Positions 1-8,811 are shown, counted from the first letter of the stretch. The stretch: 64,000 bases of DNA from Mailhella massiliensis (GCF_900155525.1 NZ_LT706942.1:112553-176552); one strand, 5' to 3'. The notes: generated by a model from the sequence alone, not told the origin. A program made the numbers and translations.

Positions 1-53
1 GGGCTTGAACTGTTGAAAAAAAGGCAGGGCGCCGACCAGAGAAGTTCAAGCCG

Positions 54-121
54 GCGCCCTTAAGGCGCGAGTAAGTAACAAGCCCTTACAGGGCTGGTCA
101 AGCCACCCGTTTTACGGGTGG
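54..121. repeat. Cluster of three short perfect hairpins left of an IS200 remnant
   Basis: Three inverted repeats follow one another: GCGCC-CTTAA-GGCGC (54-68), AGCCC-TTACA-GGGCT (81-95) and CCACCCG-TTTTA-CGGGTGG (103-121). All have perfect stems and T-rich loops of five bases. Subterminal hairpins of this kind are what TnpA recognises at the ends of IS200/IS605 elements, and a TnpA remnant lies just to the right. I infer that this is the left end of a decayed element, or palindromic units derived from one. Exact element ends cannot be placed. Confidence 0.55.
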
Positions 122-222
122 TCCTGACTAAAAGCCCCCGGCCAGGCTGGGGCCAGAAAACTTATAGCCATGAGGAGGTGATAAGCCCTTCTTTTGACTT
201 GTCAGGAAAAGGGGGCTGCGCC

Positions 223-455
223 CTGAAGCACATCACAAGGATGTCTCAAGCCCGGATGAGCGTATCGGCGTTCGCTGGGTATGGGAAAGGGAAGAGCCGC
301 CTTTGGATATACGAACAGTTCAGGGAGTTGAAGTTTAATATCGCAATCGGGAATTTTTGCGCCGCGGGTACTATGTCGATACCGCAGGCAAGCATAAGGC
401 AAAGAGAACCGAGTACATCAGGAATCCACCGAACGAGGACAGGCACGGCGAACAA
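223..455 (+). pseudogene. IS200-family transposase TnpA, truncated and frameshifted remnant
   Basis: Two adjoining frames match the C-terminal half of the Y1 transposase of IS200. From 256 frame 1 reads MSVSAFAGYGKGKSRLWIYE and continues EQFRELKF. After one missing base near 338-342 the match moves to another frame: YRNREFLRRGYYVDTAGKHK, then AKRTEYIRN and EDRHGEQAS. Intact IS200 TnpA is about 150 residues and has the HUH metal site N-terminal to this part. Here only a blurred K-H-I-T-R trace remains, so the N-terminal half is deleted or decayed. The catalytic tyrosine motif YxxxQ reads YIRNP, so the tyrosine is kept and the glutamine is lost. The gene cannot encode an active enzyme. Recognition is from memory of the IS200 protein, not a search. 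Confidence 0.8.
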
Positions 456-473
456 GCATCCCGTACGCCGGAA

Positions 474-563
474 GCCCGTTTACGGGCCGCCGGTAACAGA
501 AATGCCGATGTCAACCGCACATGCGCCTTCGGGGGCGGCTGGTAAAGAGCGCCTTACAGGCGC
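474..563. repeat. Two short hairpins right of the IS200 remnant
   Basis: GCCCG-TTTA-CGGGC lies at 474-487 and GCGCC-TTACA-GGCGC at 549-563. The second has the same TTACA loop as the hairpin at 81-95 on the other side of the transposase remnant. They could be right-end structures of the decayed element or members of a small palindrome family. No target-site duplication can be defined. Confidence 0.45.
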
Positions 564-1743
564 ACAGGGGGAATCTCCGGCTCCGCCTGACGCTCTTTTT
601 TGGGGGAAACGCTCCTCGGCACGACTGGGGAAAAACGTATGCTGCCTGCACCAGTACCCATACGTTCCGGCCGGGAGGGAAGGGGAGGCCGGTTTCCCCG
701 GACAGACGGCAAGAGAGGACGCTGTCGCATACGCAAGAGAACTCGGACCCGCGCCTTGCCCGGAGCCATGCAGACGTTTTTTCGGAGGGAGGAAAAGGCC
801 TTCGGGCACGGCTTGCGCCGTATCTGCCTCGCCCGGGTATTCGCTCTGACGGATGACGGGTCCGGTGATGCGACCTTTCCGTACGGTACAGGAACACGGT
901 TTCGTTGAAGGAAACGTGCCGGAAAGCTTGCCGGAGCTTTGTCGGCCTGCGTACCGGCTGCATGATGTTTTCGGAAGAGACACGGCTTCCGTTATTGAGA
1001 TGCCGGACGGCATCCGGGGAGGATGAAGTCCGCCGGGAGCCGCGGGCTTTTCCGAAGTCAGCGTATGCCGTAACATGAATATGGAATGATTCTTTTCATA
1101 TCTCGGGCATAAAGTAACATGTTTTTCTGTATCGCTATACATATGAAAAATGAACAAATGATAAAATGCGTTTTGTGATTTGACATAAGTTGTAAACGAA
1201 TATGTATTTTTTTGTGGGTTTGATATTGTGTTTGATGTATATAATAATATGGATGGCATGTGCAATAAATATATATTTTGTTGTGTGTTGTCATGAATGA
1301 TGTACATGTTGTTTGAATATGTTTTTCCGATGTAAATAACTTTGCAAAAGAGACAGGTCGGAAATCTTGACAGCGGTGTATTTTCAAGGCAGTTTGGAGA
1401 AAATATGGATGAAAGTACCGAAAGCTGAAAAATCCTTTTGAAACGGGAGGCCCGGACTGCCCCTGCGGAAAATACAGTTGTCGGAGACGGAATGTTCTTT
1501 CCGGTATGAAGGATTCAACAGAAGTGCACTTCGTGTGATAAAGAGAACTGCAAAGAAATTTTTGTGGCTTACAGCCCTATGATATTTGCCGTTTTTTCAG
1601 GAGGTGAAGGCCGGTATTTCCCGATGGTGGAACCCTTCGCCTCTTTATGATGGGCATACATGCCTGCCGTCCGAGCCTTCCGCGGCGCAATTTTTAATAA
1701 GCCTGTCGTCAGAAGCGGTCCGTCTTCTGCCGGATATCGTTTC
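564..1743. other. Gene-poor region with a strongly AT-rich tract
   Basis: I see no supportable gene here. From about 564 to 1070 the DNA is GC-rich with long frames open on both strands, but their protein content is Arg/Pro/Ser-rich noise. From about 1075 to 1370 composition changes abruptly to long A/T runs unlike anything else in the window, and the frames there are low-complexity and unsupported. At 1600-1607 an AGGAGGTG sits upstream of an ATG (1624) that runs only eight codons. The AT-rich part could be a regulatory region, an unrecognised RNA, or foreign DNA that arrived with the mobile element. Confidence 0.5.
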
Positions 1744-2727
1744 ATGGTGAATATGATGAGAGATACCGACGCTGAAACCATAGAGATGTTATACCGCAAG
1801 GTGCGCTTTCTTGAAACCGTACTGGATGAACTGCCGACGCCCGTGTTCGCCAAGTCGGCCGATGCGCGTTTCTGCTTTTTCAACAAGGCGTACGAAGAGT
1901 TCTATCATGTCGACCGTCATGGTCTGCTGGGCAGGACGGTGCTGGAACTCGACCATCTTTCCAGGGAATCGCGGGAAAGGTGTCAGCGTGAGGACATGGC
2001 GGCCATCAGGACGGGGAGTGTCGTTCACTATGAATCCGTGTGCAATACTCATGCGGGACCCAGGCATATTCTGTACTGGAGCAAGGGCTTTTGCGTCCCT
2101 CATACGGGAGAAAAGGGACTTGTGGGGAATCTTGTGGATGTTTTCGACATGAAGCTCATGGAACAGACGCTTGCCGACAAGATTACGGAGCTGGAAATCG
2201 CCCAGGCGGAACTGCGCAGAATGAGCTATACCGATCCGCTGACCGGGCTGTTCAACCGCCGCGCCTTCGAAAAGCGGGCCGGAGAATGGATGAAACTGAG
2301 CGTCCGGCACGGGCAGGCTGTTTCCATGATCATGATGGACGTGGACTTCTTCAAGAAAATCAATGACGCCTTCGGCCATGACATAGGGGATGCCGTGTTG
2401 AAGTTCCTTGCGGAAGCGCTTCAGGAACATTGCCGCGCAGAAGATATCGTCGCACGTATCGGGGGAGAGGAGTTCGTGATTCTGCTTCCCATGGTAGGCT
2501 GGGAAGGCGCTCTGGTGCTTGCCGAGCGTATTCGCGATACCGTGCGGGACTGCCGTACCTTTCCTCATGGCGGAATACTGACGTGCAGCTTCGGCGTGAC
2601 GCAGTTTTCCGCGCCGGAAACTCTGGGAGTCTTTTTCAAGCGGGCGGACGATGCCCTGTATCAGGCCAAGCGGAAAGGCCGCAACGGCATATGCATACGC
2701 CTTGCGGAGGAGGACGACAGGCCCTGA
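1744..2727 (+). CDS. PAS-GGDEF diguanylate cyclase
   Basis: A predicted cytosolic enzyme making the second messenger c-di-GMP from two GTP. A PAS-like sensor region covers about residues 20-140 and a GGDEF domain about 160-320. The active-site signature reads GGEEF (240-244), an accepted active variant. RAED at 231-234 matches the RxxD inhibitory I-site five residues before it, so product feedback inhibition is likely. There is no membrane segment. The start is uncertain: 1744 is chosen because the PAS region begins soon after it, but no strong Shine-Dalgarno precedes it. In-frame ATGs also occur at 1660 and 1753. The signal sensed by the PAS domain is unknown. It is a single gene, convergent with RNase J. 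Confidence 0.88.
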   Translation: MVNMMRDTDAETIEMLYRKVRFLETVLDELPTPVFAKSADARFCFFNKAYEEFYHVDRHGLLGRTVLELDHLSRESRERCQREDMAAIRTGSVVHYESVCNTHAGPRHILYWSKGFCVPHTGEKGLVGNLVDVFDMKLMEQTLADKITELEIAQAELRRMSYTDPLTGLFNRRAFEKRAGEWMKLSVRHGQAVSMIMMDVDFFKKINDAFGHDIGDAVLKFLAEALQEHCRAEDIVARIGGEEFVILLPMVGWEGALVLAERIRDTVRDCRTFPHGGILTCSFGVTQFSAPETLGVFFKRADDALYQAKRKGRNGICIRLAEEDDRP

Positions 2728-2917
2728 TGCGGGTCGTTTCCGCGGAAGGGAAAACCGTGATCCGTGCCGGCCCGTGTGTGCCCCCGGAGCGCGGCGGATA
2801 AGCGGCGGCAGCGCGGTGAATGCGATGTACGGGAAGTGCTGCGGACGGAGAAGCATCCTTTTCGTGTTCCGCCGGAAAGGAGAAGACCGGCCGGATATCG
2901 TCCCGGGCCCTACGGAA

Positions 2918-2950
2918 ATGGCCCGAAAGCACGGAGCGTTTCGGGCCATG
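2918..2950. terminator. Perfect 11-bp inverted repeat between convergent genes
   Basis: ATGGCCCGAAA and TTTCGGGCCAT form a perfect stem around an 11-base loop, between the stop codons of the GGDEF gene and RNase J. Neither side has a long T-run, so it is a weaker or bidirectional terminator candidate, inferred from position. Confidence 0.5.
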
Positions 2951-2970
2951 AAAAGCAAGGGAAGCGGCGG

Positions 2971-4650
2971 TCAGACCTGTGAGACGATGGGGACCACGAT
3001 GGGGTCTCTGCCCAGAACGTCGCGGAAGAAGCGGCGCAGGCTGGAACGGATGCGGTCGGAAAGGCGGGAAATGTCGTTGGGGTTGGTGGATTCGAGCTGA
3101 TCGAGCACCAGACATTTGGCGTCTTCCAGAAGGTGGCTGTACTGCTGTTCGAACACGAATCCGCGGGAGATCATTTCCGGCCCGTGCAGCACTTCGCCCG
3201 TTTCGGCGGCGATGACGAGCACCACGGCCACCAGACCTTCGCCGCCCAGAATGCGGCGTTCCTTGAGCACCATGCGGCCCACGTCGCCCACGCCCTTGCC
3301 GTCCACCATGACGGATTCCACGGAAACGGGTTCCTCCATGCGTATGGCGTCGCTCGTGAAGGTGACGGGCTGCCCGTCTTCAATGATCTTGATGTGGTCG
3401 TGGGCCACGCCGCATTCTTCGGCAAGGCGGGCATGAAGGGCCAAGTGCCGGTATTCCCCGTGAACGGGAATGAAATATTCGGGCCGGGTATGTTCGATGA
3501 TGTCCCTGAGCTCGCCCCGGCAGGCGTGACCTGTGGCATGCACGGTTCTTTCGGGGTTGTGGTAGACTTCCGCTCCCAGACGGTAGATCTGATTGAGCAC
3601 CCGCGATACGGCCCGGGCGTTGCCGGGAATCACGCGGGAGGACATGATGATGGTGTCGCCCTCATGCAGGGAAATCTGCCGGTGTTCTCCGCGGGCGATG
3701 CGGGCGAGGGCGGAAAGAGGTTCTCCCTGCGTGCCCGTGGCAAGCACCACGGTCTGCCCAGGGTCGAGTTCCGGGAAGCCCGCGGCTTCGCTGTAGACGT
3801 TTTCCGGCCGTTCCAGAAGGCCCAGTTCCACGGCCTTGTCGATGTTGGTGGAAAGGCTGCGTCCGCTCACCAGCACGGAGCGGCGGTATTTTTTTGCAAG
3901 TTCCAGCACGGTGCGGATGCGGCGGATATGGCTGGAGAAGAGGGCGATGATGATGCGCCCCTTCACTTCGGAGAAAATGGCGTCCAGGTCGTCCCTTACC
4001 TGCCTTTCCGGCAGGGAACGGCCCGGGTTTTCCACGTTGGTGGAATCGGCCAGCAGCAGGCGTATGCCCTTGCTTTCTCCTTCTTCGGCAAAGCGGGAAA
4101 AATCGGAAAGAGGGTCGCAGGCCTCGTTGTCCAGCGGTGCGGGATCGAGCTTGATGTCGCCGGTATGGAGCACCTTGCCCACGGGAGTTTCCACCCCCAG
4201 GGCGTAGCACTGGGGTATGGAATGATGCACGGGAAGAAAATGGAAGGTGAGATTGCCCAGCGTCACCGTGCCGTAGGCGGGCATGGGCACAAGTTCCACC
4301 CTGTCGAGCAGCGCCTGTTCTTCCAGCTTGTGCTCCACAAGGGCAAGGGTGAAGGGGGAACCGTAAATACGTATGCCGCGCAGGCTCTTGTACTGGAGCA
4401 GCAGCCAGGGCAGAGCGCCTATGTGGTCTTCGTGGCCGTGGGTGAGTACGATGCCGAGCACCTTTTCCCCTTCGGTGAAGACGGATTCCAGCCTGGGAAT
4501 GACGACGTCCACGCCGAGCAGCGCGTCGTCGGGAAACATCAGGCCGCAGTCCACCAGCACCACCCCCTGGTCGGTTTGCCACTTCTGGCAGTTCATGCCG
4601 ATTTCGCCGTGTCCTCCCAGCGGGGTTATGGTCAGGTAAGGTTCAGACAT
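2971..4650 (-). CDS. rnj: Ribonuclease J
   Basis: An mRNA and rRNA-processing nuclease of the metallo-beta-lactamase/beta-CASP family with endo- and 5'-exonuclease activity. The zinc motif HGHEDH is at residues 71-76 and the protein begins with the family's typical TITPLGGHGEIGMN block. The beta-CASP region and a C-terminal domain follow, for 559 residues in all, the usual RNase J length. The start at 4650 is chosen because the homology begins there and AAAGGA lies upstream; the open frame continues to 4764 without support. It is divergent from mntP across about 125 bp. Confidence 0.95.
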   Translation of the reverse strand: MSEPYLTITPLGGHGEIGMNCQKWQTDQGVVLVDCGLMFPDDALLGVDVVIPRLESVFTEGEKVLGIVLTHGHEDHIGALPWLLLQYKSLRGIRIYGSPFTLALVEHKLEEQALLDRVELVPMPAYGTVTLGNLTFHFLPVHHSIPQCYALGVETPVGKVLHTGDIKLDPAPLDNEACDPLSDFSRFAEEGESKGIRLLLADSTNVENPGRSLPERQVRDDLDAIFSEVKGRIIIALFSSHIRRIRTVLELAKKYRRSVLVSGRSLSTNIDKAVELGLLERPENVYSEAAGFPELDPGQTVVLATGTQGEPLSALARIARGEHRQISLHEGDTIIMSSRVIPGNARAVSRVLNQIYRLGAEVYHNPERTVHATGHACRGELRDIIEHTRPEYFIPVHGEYRHLALHARLAEECGVAHDHIKIIEDGQPVTFTSDAIRMEEPVSVESVMVDGKGVGDVGRMVLKERRILGGEGLVAVVLVIAAETGEVLHGPEMISRGFVFEQQYSHLLEDAKCLVLDQLESTNPNDISRLSDRIRSSLRRFFRDVLGRDPIVVPIVSQV

Positions 4651-4719
4651 GTTCGGAAAATCCTTTGATTCTTTAAGGTACAGGTCATCGTATCCCAGTC
4701 CGCTTTTCTGCACAAGCTC

Positions 4720-4747
4720 TTGTGGCGGGGGGGCATATCGGTATAAT
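4720..4747 (+). promoter_or_regulatory. Predicted sigma70 promoter of mntP
   Basis: TTGTGG (4720-4725), a 16-bp spacer and a perfect TATAAT (4742-4747) lie 29 bases before the mntP start. The implied leader is only about 20 nt, too short for the manganese riboswitch that precedes mntP in some bacteria. Confidence 0.6.
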
Positions 4748-4775
4748 GCGCCAAAACCCCGCATTCGGAGCAGAT

Positions 4776-5345
4776 ATGTCTTTTTTCGCCATTCTTGCCA
4801 TTGCTCTCGCTCTGGCCGTGGACGCGTTCGCCGTGTCCGTTTCCGCCTCGGCGACGCTGCCTGCCGTCACCTGGAGGCACTATTTCCGCCTTTCCTTCCA
4901 TTTCGGCCTGTTTCAGTTTCTCATGCCCGTGATAGGCTGGTTTCTGGGGGTATCCGTCCATACCTATATTGAGGCGTGGGATCACTGGATAGCCTTCGGT
5001 CTGCTTTCCCTTGTGGGCGTCAACATGCTTCGCGAGGCGTGGTCCGGCGAAGAGGAGGAGAGCACGGGCGGCGATCCTTCCCGCGGTTTTCAGCTCGTCA
5101 TGCTGGCTGTGGCCACCAGTGTGGACGCTCTGGCCGTGGGGCTTTCCTTTGCCATGATCAATCTTTCGGTATGGTGGCCCGCCGCGGTCATTGGCGTGGT
5201 GTGCGCCGTCCTTACCGCCGTCGGCGTGAAGCTCGGCCGCATTCTCGGTTCCTCCAGCCTTATGGGCAACAAGGCTTCCATCCTCGGGGGGCTGGTGCTC
5301 ATAGGCATCGGCGTGAAAATCCTGCATGAACACGGTGTGTTGTGA
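4776..5345 (+). CDS. mntP: Manganese efflux pump MntP
   Basis: An inner-membrane exporter protecting the cell from excess Mn(II). The 189-residue product has six hydrophobic segments arranged as two related halves. Each half opens with the family's membrane aspartate motif: AVDAFAVS near the N-terminus and TSVDALAVG in the middle. An acidic loop (GEEEEST) separates them. The ATG at 4776 has GGAG upstream and is preferred over the earlier in-frame ATG at 4722, which would lie ahead of the likely transcription start. Length and motifs agree with the MntP (YebN) family. Confidence 0.93.
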   Translation: MSFFAILAIALALAVDAFAVSVSASATLPAVTWRHYFRLSFHFGLFQFLMPVIGWFLGVSVHTYIEAWDHWIAFGLLSLVGVNMLREAWSGEEEESTGGDPSRGFQLVMLAVATSVDALAVGLSFAMINLSVWWPAAVIGVVCAVLTAVGVKLGRILGSSSLMGNKASILGGLVLIGIGVKILHEHGVL

Positions 5346-5380
5346 GCGACAGAAAAAAAGACAAGGTCGTCACAACGCCC

Positions 5381-5411
5381 TTGACCGGGAGTGGGATCGG
5401 ATACATATAAA
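5381..5411 (+). promoter_or_regulatory. Possible promoter of pyrK-pyrD
   Basis: TTGACC (5381-5386) is followed after 17-19 bp by CATATAAA (5404-5411), about 25 bases before the pyrK start. The -35 is good; the -10 is either CATATA at 17 bp or TATAAA at a long 19-bp spacing. Confidence 0.35.
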
Positions 5412-5436
5412 AGGAAAACACTTTGCGGAGGCCCTC

Positions 5437-6288
5437 ATGATTTCCCCTGTTCGCTCGGAACTGACGGTAACGGACAATGTCCCCTTCGGCCAGCCCGTGG
5501 CCGGCCCTGCGGGCGTCTACCGTTTCTATGCGCTCACGCTGGAGCGTCCTGCCTGGAAGAGCTGGCGTCCCGGCCAGTTCATCATGCTGCGCCCCATGCA
5601 GGACGGCGAGGGTTCCACCTGGGCGCGTCCGCTTTCCATCTGCAGAGTGACTTCGCAGAGTCTCGTGCTGTTTTTCCGCGTGCTCGGGCCCGGCACCGAC
5701 CGACTTTCCCGCCTGAAGAGCGGCGACAAGGTGGTGGTGTGGGGGCCCCTCGGCACCAGTTTCGAAATGCGGCCCGACACTCCCACGCTGCTTCTGGCCC
5801 GGGGCGTGGGCATCGCTCCCTTTGCGGGATACGCCGACGTGCATCCCGCTCCGGCGAGCCTGTTCATGCTTTTCGGGCACGGCCTGCCCAGCAACAACTA
5901 TCCCACCGACGCCATGGCCGCCCGCATGGAAATGGAAAACATGCGCGACCGCACCCCCGGGGAGCTGGAGCAGTTCCATAAGGTGGTGCGTGAAAAGATG
6001 GTGGAATACAAGGAACATGGCGGTATATGCCTGGCCTGCGGCCCCATGCCCTTTCTGAAGCGCGTATGGGAACGCGCCCTAGAACTGGACCTGCCCACGC
6101 AGCTTTCTCTGGAAGAACGCATGGCCTGCGGCACCGGGGCCTGCCTCGGCTGCACCACCATCACCTCGAAGCACTGGCCCGACCCCGTCAGGGCCGGACT
6201 TCCCGTACAGACCTGCACCAGCGGCCCGGTTTTCTGGGCTTCCGATATTGATCTTCATGCCGTCATGCCTGGAGAAAGGAGCGTATGA
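5437..6288 (+). CDS. pyrK: Dihydroorotate dehydrogenase electron-transfer subunit PyrK
   Basis: The FAD and [2Fe-2S] subunit that passes electrons from PyrD (type 1B dihydroorotate dehydrogenase) to NAD+ in pyrimidine synthesis. An FAD-binding barrel with RPLSIC is followed by an NAD-binding fold (LLLARGVGIAPFAGY). The C-terminal cysteine cluster CGTGACLGC plus a later TC is the [2Fe-2S] site. The product is 283 residues. The start at 5437 has GGAGG five bases upstream; the open frame runs further up to 5326 without homology. It overlaps pyrD by four bases, so translation is probably coupled. Confidence 0.93.
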   Translation: MISPVRSELTVTDNVPFGQPVAGPAGVYRFYALTLERPAWKSWRPGQFIMLRPMQDGEGSTWARPLSICRVTSQSLVLFFRVLGPGTDRLSRLKSGDKVVVWGPLGTSFEMRPDTPTLLLARGVGIAPFAGYADVHPAPASLFMLFGHGLPSNNYPTDAMAARMEMENMRDRTPGELEQFHKVVREKMVEYKEHGGICLACGPMPFLKRVWERALELDLPTQLSLEERMACGTGACLGCTTITSKHWPDPVRAGLPVQTCTSGPVFWASDIDLHAVMPGERSV

Positions 6289-7205
6289 TGGACTTTCGCG
6301 TATCTCTTGCCGACGGCCGTCTTGAGCTGAAAAATCCCGTGCTGAGTGCTTCCGGCACCTTCGGAAGCGGGCTGGAATACCGCCCCTACGGCGACATCAC
6401 GCAGCTTGGGGGCATCATTACCAACGGGCTTACGCTCAACCCCTGCGCGGGCGCGCCCATGCCCCGCGTGGCGGAAACCCCTTCGGGCATGTTGAACGCC
6501 GTAGGCACGCAGAACGACGGCGCGGCTCACTTCGTAAGCGCCGTACTGCCGGAACTGCCCTGGCAGGATGTGCCGATCATTCCCAACCTGAACGCCTCCA
6601 ACGTGGATGAATTTTCTGCGCTGGCTTCCGTTCTGGCCGGGGAAAGGGGCGTGGCCGCCTTGGAAGTGAATCTTTCCTGCCGCAACGATCATCGCGGCGG
6701 GCAGCGCTTCTGCCAGAATCCGGTGACGGCCGCCCGCGCCGTGAACGCCGTGAAGCGTGCGGCGGGCAACAAGCCCGTCATCGCCAAGCTTTCTCCCCAG
6801 ATCATGGATATCGTGGAGGTGGCACGAGCCGTGGAGGCCGCCGGGGCCGACATCATTTCCTGCATCGGCACCATTCAGGGCATGGCCGTGGACATTGCGA
6901 CGCGCCGCCCCATGCTCGGCAGCGTCATCGGCGGGCTCTCCGGGCCTGCGGTGAAGCCCATGGCTCTGCGCTGCGTATGGCAGATTGCCAAGGTGGTTCA
7001 GGTTCCCATCATCGGCGTAGGCGGGGTGCGTTCTGCGCGCGACGTGCTGGAATTTCTCCTTGTGGGCGCCCATGCCGTGGCCGTGGGCACGGCCAACTTC
7101 AGCGATCCGGGAACCATCTTTCGCATCATCCGCGATCTTCCCGTACTGTGCGAGGAACTGGGCATCGACGATCTTGCCTCGTTCCGCGGTTCGCTTGAAG
7201 CCTAG
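6285..7205 (+). CDS. pyrD: Dihydroorotate dehydrogenase, catalytic subunit (type 1B)
   Basis: The FMN enzyme oxidising dihydroorotate to orotate, the fourth step of pyrimidine synthesis; it works as a PyrD2-PyrK2 complex. The 306-residue TIM barrel shows the N-terminal NPVLSASGTFGSG block, IPNLNASN, and the catalytic-cysteine loop NLSCRN. Most type 1B enzymes have a proline (CPN) where this one has arginine. FMN-phosphate elements GGLSGPAVKPMA and IGVGGV follow. Start 6285 (or the adjacent ATG at 6288) overlaps the pyrK stop in an ATGA junction. Confidence 0.95.
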   Translation: MMDFRVSLADGRLELKNPVLSASGTFGSGLEYRPYGDITQLGGIITNGLTLNPCAGAPMPRVAETPSGMLNAVGTQNDGAAHFVSAVLPELPWQDVPIIPNLNASNVDEFSALASVLAGERGVAALEVNLSCRNDHRGGQRFCQNPVTAARAVNAVKRAAGNKPVIAKLSPQIMDIVEVARAVEAAGADIISCIGTIQGMAVDIATRRPMLGSVIGGLSGPAVKPMALRCVWQIAKVVQVPIIGVGGVRSARDVLEFLLVGAHAVAVGTANFSDPGTIFRIIRDLPVLCEELGIDDLASFRGSLEA

Positions 7206-7218
7206 TTTTTTCTTGTCC

Positions 7219-7265
7219 AAAAGCCCTCTCTTTCCGTCATGCGGCGGAAAAAGAGGGCTTTTGTT
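7219..7265 (+). terminator. Intrinsic terminator after pyrD
   Basis: AAAAGCCCTCT pairs with AGAGGGCTTTT and the inner CTTTCCG/CGG extends the stem; TTTTGTTTT follows. A clear rho-independent terminator 14 bases past the pyrD stop. Confidence 0.85.
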
Positions 7266-7510
7266 TTAAGCCCGCCGGGACATCGGAAACTTCCGAAACG
7301 GTTTCTCCGGCGCGGGCGGCGACGTGCGGCAGGGCGGCGGGAAAGAACGCCCTGAGGCTCAGCGGCAGGCTGAAGCGGGCCGGAATCGTTGCCGCAGCGT
7401 GAAGCGCTGTCTGAGCTTCAGGCCGGAAGACGGGCGCGGAAGGCTCTTTTTCCAGAAACGGAGTTGTTCCGGGAGTTTTTGCGCCGATCTCCAGAACGGA
7501 GCTGCCCGGC

Positions 7511-8620
7511 CTATTCCGTTCTATTCCTGCCGAACAGGCAGGTCACTTCATAGGGAATGGTACCCCACCATCCGGCGATATCCTGCGCGGAAACGGCGTT
7601 TCCCGGGCCTCCCAGAATATAGACGGTATCGCCGGGGGCGGGAATGCGGGGCAGATCGGTAAGATCCACACAGGTCATCTGCATGGCCACCCGGCCGATG
7701 ACGGGTACGCGCGCGCCGCCTATGCACATGCACGTTCCGGGGGCGGGATTGCGTCGATAGCCGTCGGCGTAGCCTATGGCCACCCAGCCCACGATCCGTT
7801 CCGATTCCGCCCTGTAGGTACGGCCGTATCCCAGGCTTTCTCCCTTGTGCAGAGGGTGTACGCTGATGAGCGGGGCGGATACTTCCATCACGGGCAGAAG
7901 CCCTTCGCAATCGCTTTGTTTCGTGGTGCCGTACAGAGGATTGTAGCCGTAGAGGGCCAGACCGGGGCGGCAGATGTCGTCTTTCTGCGTGATTTGTGAA
8001 GCCAGCCCGGCGGTGTTGCCGAGAGAGCAGCGCATGGAGGGAAATCTCCTGTGCATGATCTCCGCCGCCCGGTAGAAGATGTCGCACTGCATGGCGGTAT
8101 AGGCGGCCTCGTCCGGTTCGTCGGCCACGGAGAAGTGGGATACCTGAACAATGGGGCGGATGCCGGGGTTTTCGGCAAGAAAGGCGGCGACGTTTTCCAT
8201 TTCGCTCAGGGGGAAGCCAAGGCGGCCCATGCCGGTATCGACCTTGACGGCGATATCGAGCGTATCGGTGTCCGCAAGGGCCTTTTTCACCGCAAGCAGG
8301 CCCTCCCGGTTATGGATGAGCGGCACGAGGCGTTTTTCTCTGGCGAGGCGCACGTCCTCCTCGTCGGGAACGCGGCAGAGCAGGGAGACGATGTGCCCGG
8401 AAAAGCCGCAGTCCCGTACAAGCGCGGCTTCCCGGAGCGTGCCTGCGGCGGCCCAGCCTATGCCCAGCCCTTCGAGTTCCCGGGCGGCCCGCTCTACGCC
8501 GTGGCCGTAGGCATCGGCCTTGATGACGGGCATGAGTTCATGGCCCTTTTTCATCAATACCCCGATATTATGGCGAAAATGCTCCCAGTTGACGTATACG
8601 CGGCATGAAGGCTCTGTCAT
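7511..8620 (-). CDS. alr: Alanine racemase
   Basis: A PLP enzyme converting L- to D-alanine for peptidoglycan. The product is 369 residues. The PLP lysine is K34 in VIKADAYGHG, and the second catalytic residue is the tyrosine in LGYGRTY. The start at 8620 has GGGAG just upstream on the minus strand; upstream frame to 8707 is unsupported. The usual RVSMD loop reads RVAMQM, a small departure near the active site. The gene is divergent from lptD. Confidence 0.95.
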   Translation of the reverse strand: MTEPSCRVYVNWEHFRHNIGVLMKKGHELMPVIKADAYGHGVERAARELEGLGIGWAAAGTLREAALVRDCGFSGHIVSLLCRVPDEEDVRLAREKRLVPLIHNREGLLAVKKALADTDTLDIAVKVDTGMGRLGFPLSEMENVAAFLAENPGIRPIVQVSHFSVADEPDEAAYTAMQCDIFYRAAEIMHRRFPSMRCSLGNTAGLASQITQKDDICRPGLALYGYNPLYGTTKQSDCEGLLPVMEVSAPLISVHPLHKGESLGYGRTYRAESERIVGWVAIGYADGYRRNPAPGTCMCIGGARVPVIGRVAMQMTCVDLTDLPRIPAPGDTVYILGGPGNAVSAQDIAGWWGTIPYEVTCLFGRNRTE

Positions 8621-8811
8621 GGTGAAGCTCCCGTTCCTTATGGATGCGCTCGGCGTTAAGCCCTGTCCGGGGGCTTTTTTTCGCACGATTTGTATGTTAT
8701 GGAACATCAGGTTCCGGCCGGTGTCTCCGGCCTTTTTGTGTGGCTGGCGTCTTTTATTGCGCCCTTTTGCCTCTACCGCCTCTTCTTCTGTCTTGCAACC
8801 CGGAAAATGCC

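Noticed and set aside
118-849. 243-residue open frame on the plus strand
   Set aside because: Only about 28 residues match a known protein (the IS200 TnpA fragment); the rest is Arg/Pro/Ser-rich noise running through hairpins.
480-1307. 275-residue open frame on the minus strand crossing into the AT-rich tract
   Set aside because: Composition changes abruptly with the DNA, there is no ribosome site and no motif.
1600-1650. Short leader ORF after AGGAGGTG ahead of the GGDEF gene
   Set aside because: It stops after eight codons and shows no attenuator hairpin; probably chance.
3133-4668. 511-residue frame antisense to RNase J
   Set aside because: A His/Val/Gly-rich mirror of the beta-lactamase-fold gene, typical of antisense frames in high-GC DNA.
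4748-4775. Possible manganese (yybP-ykoY) riboswitch before mntP
   Set aside because: The leader from the predicted promoter is only about 20 nt.
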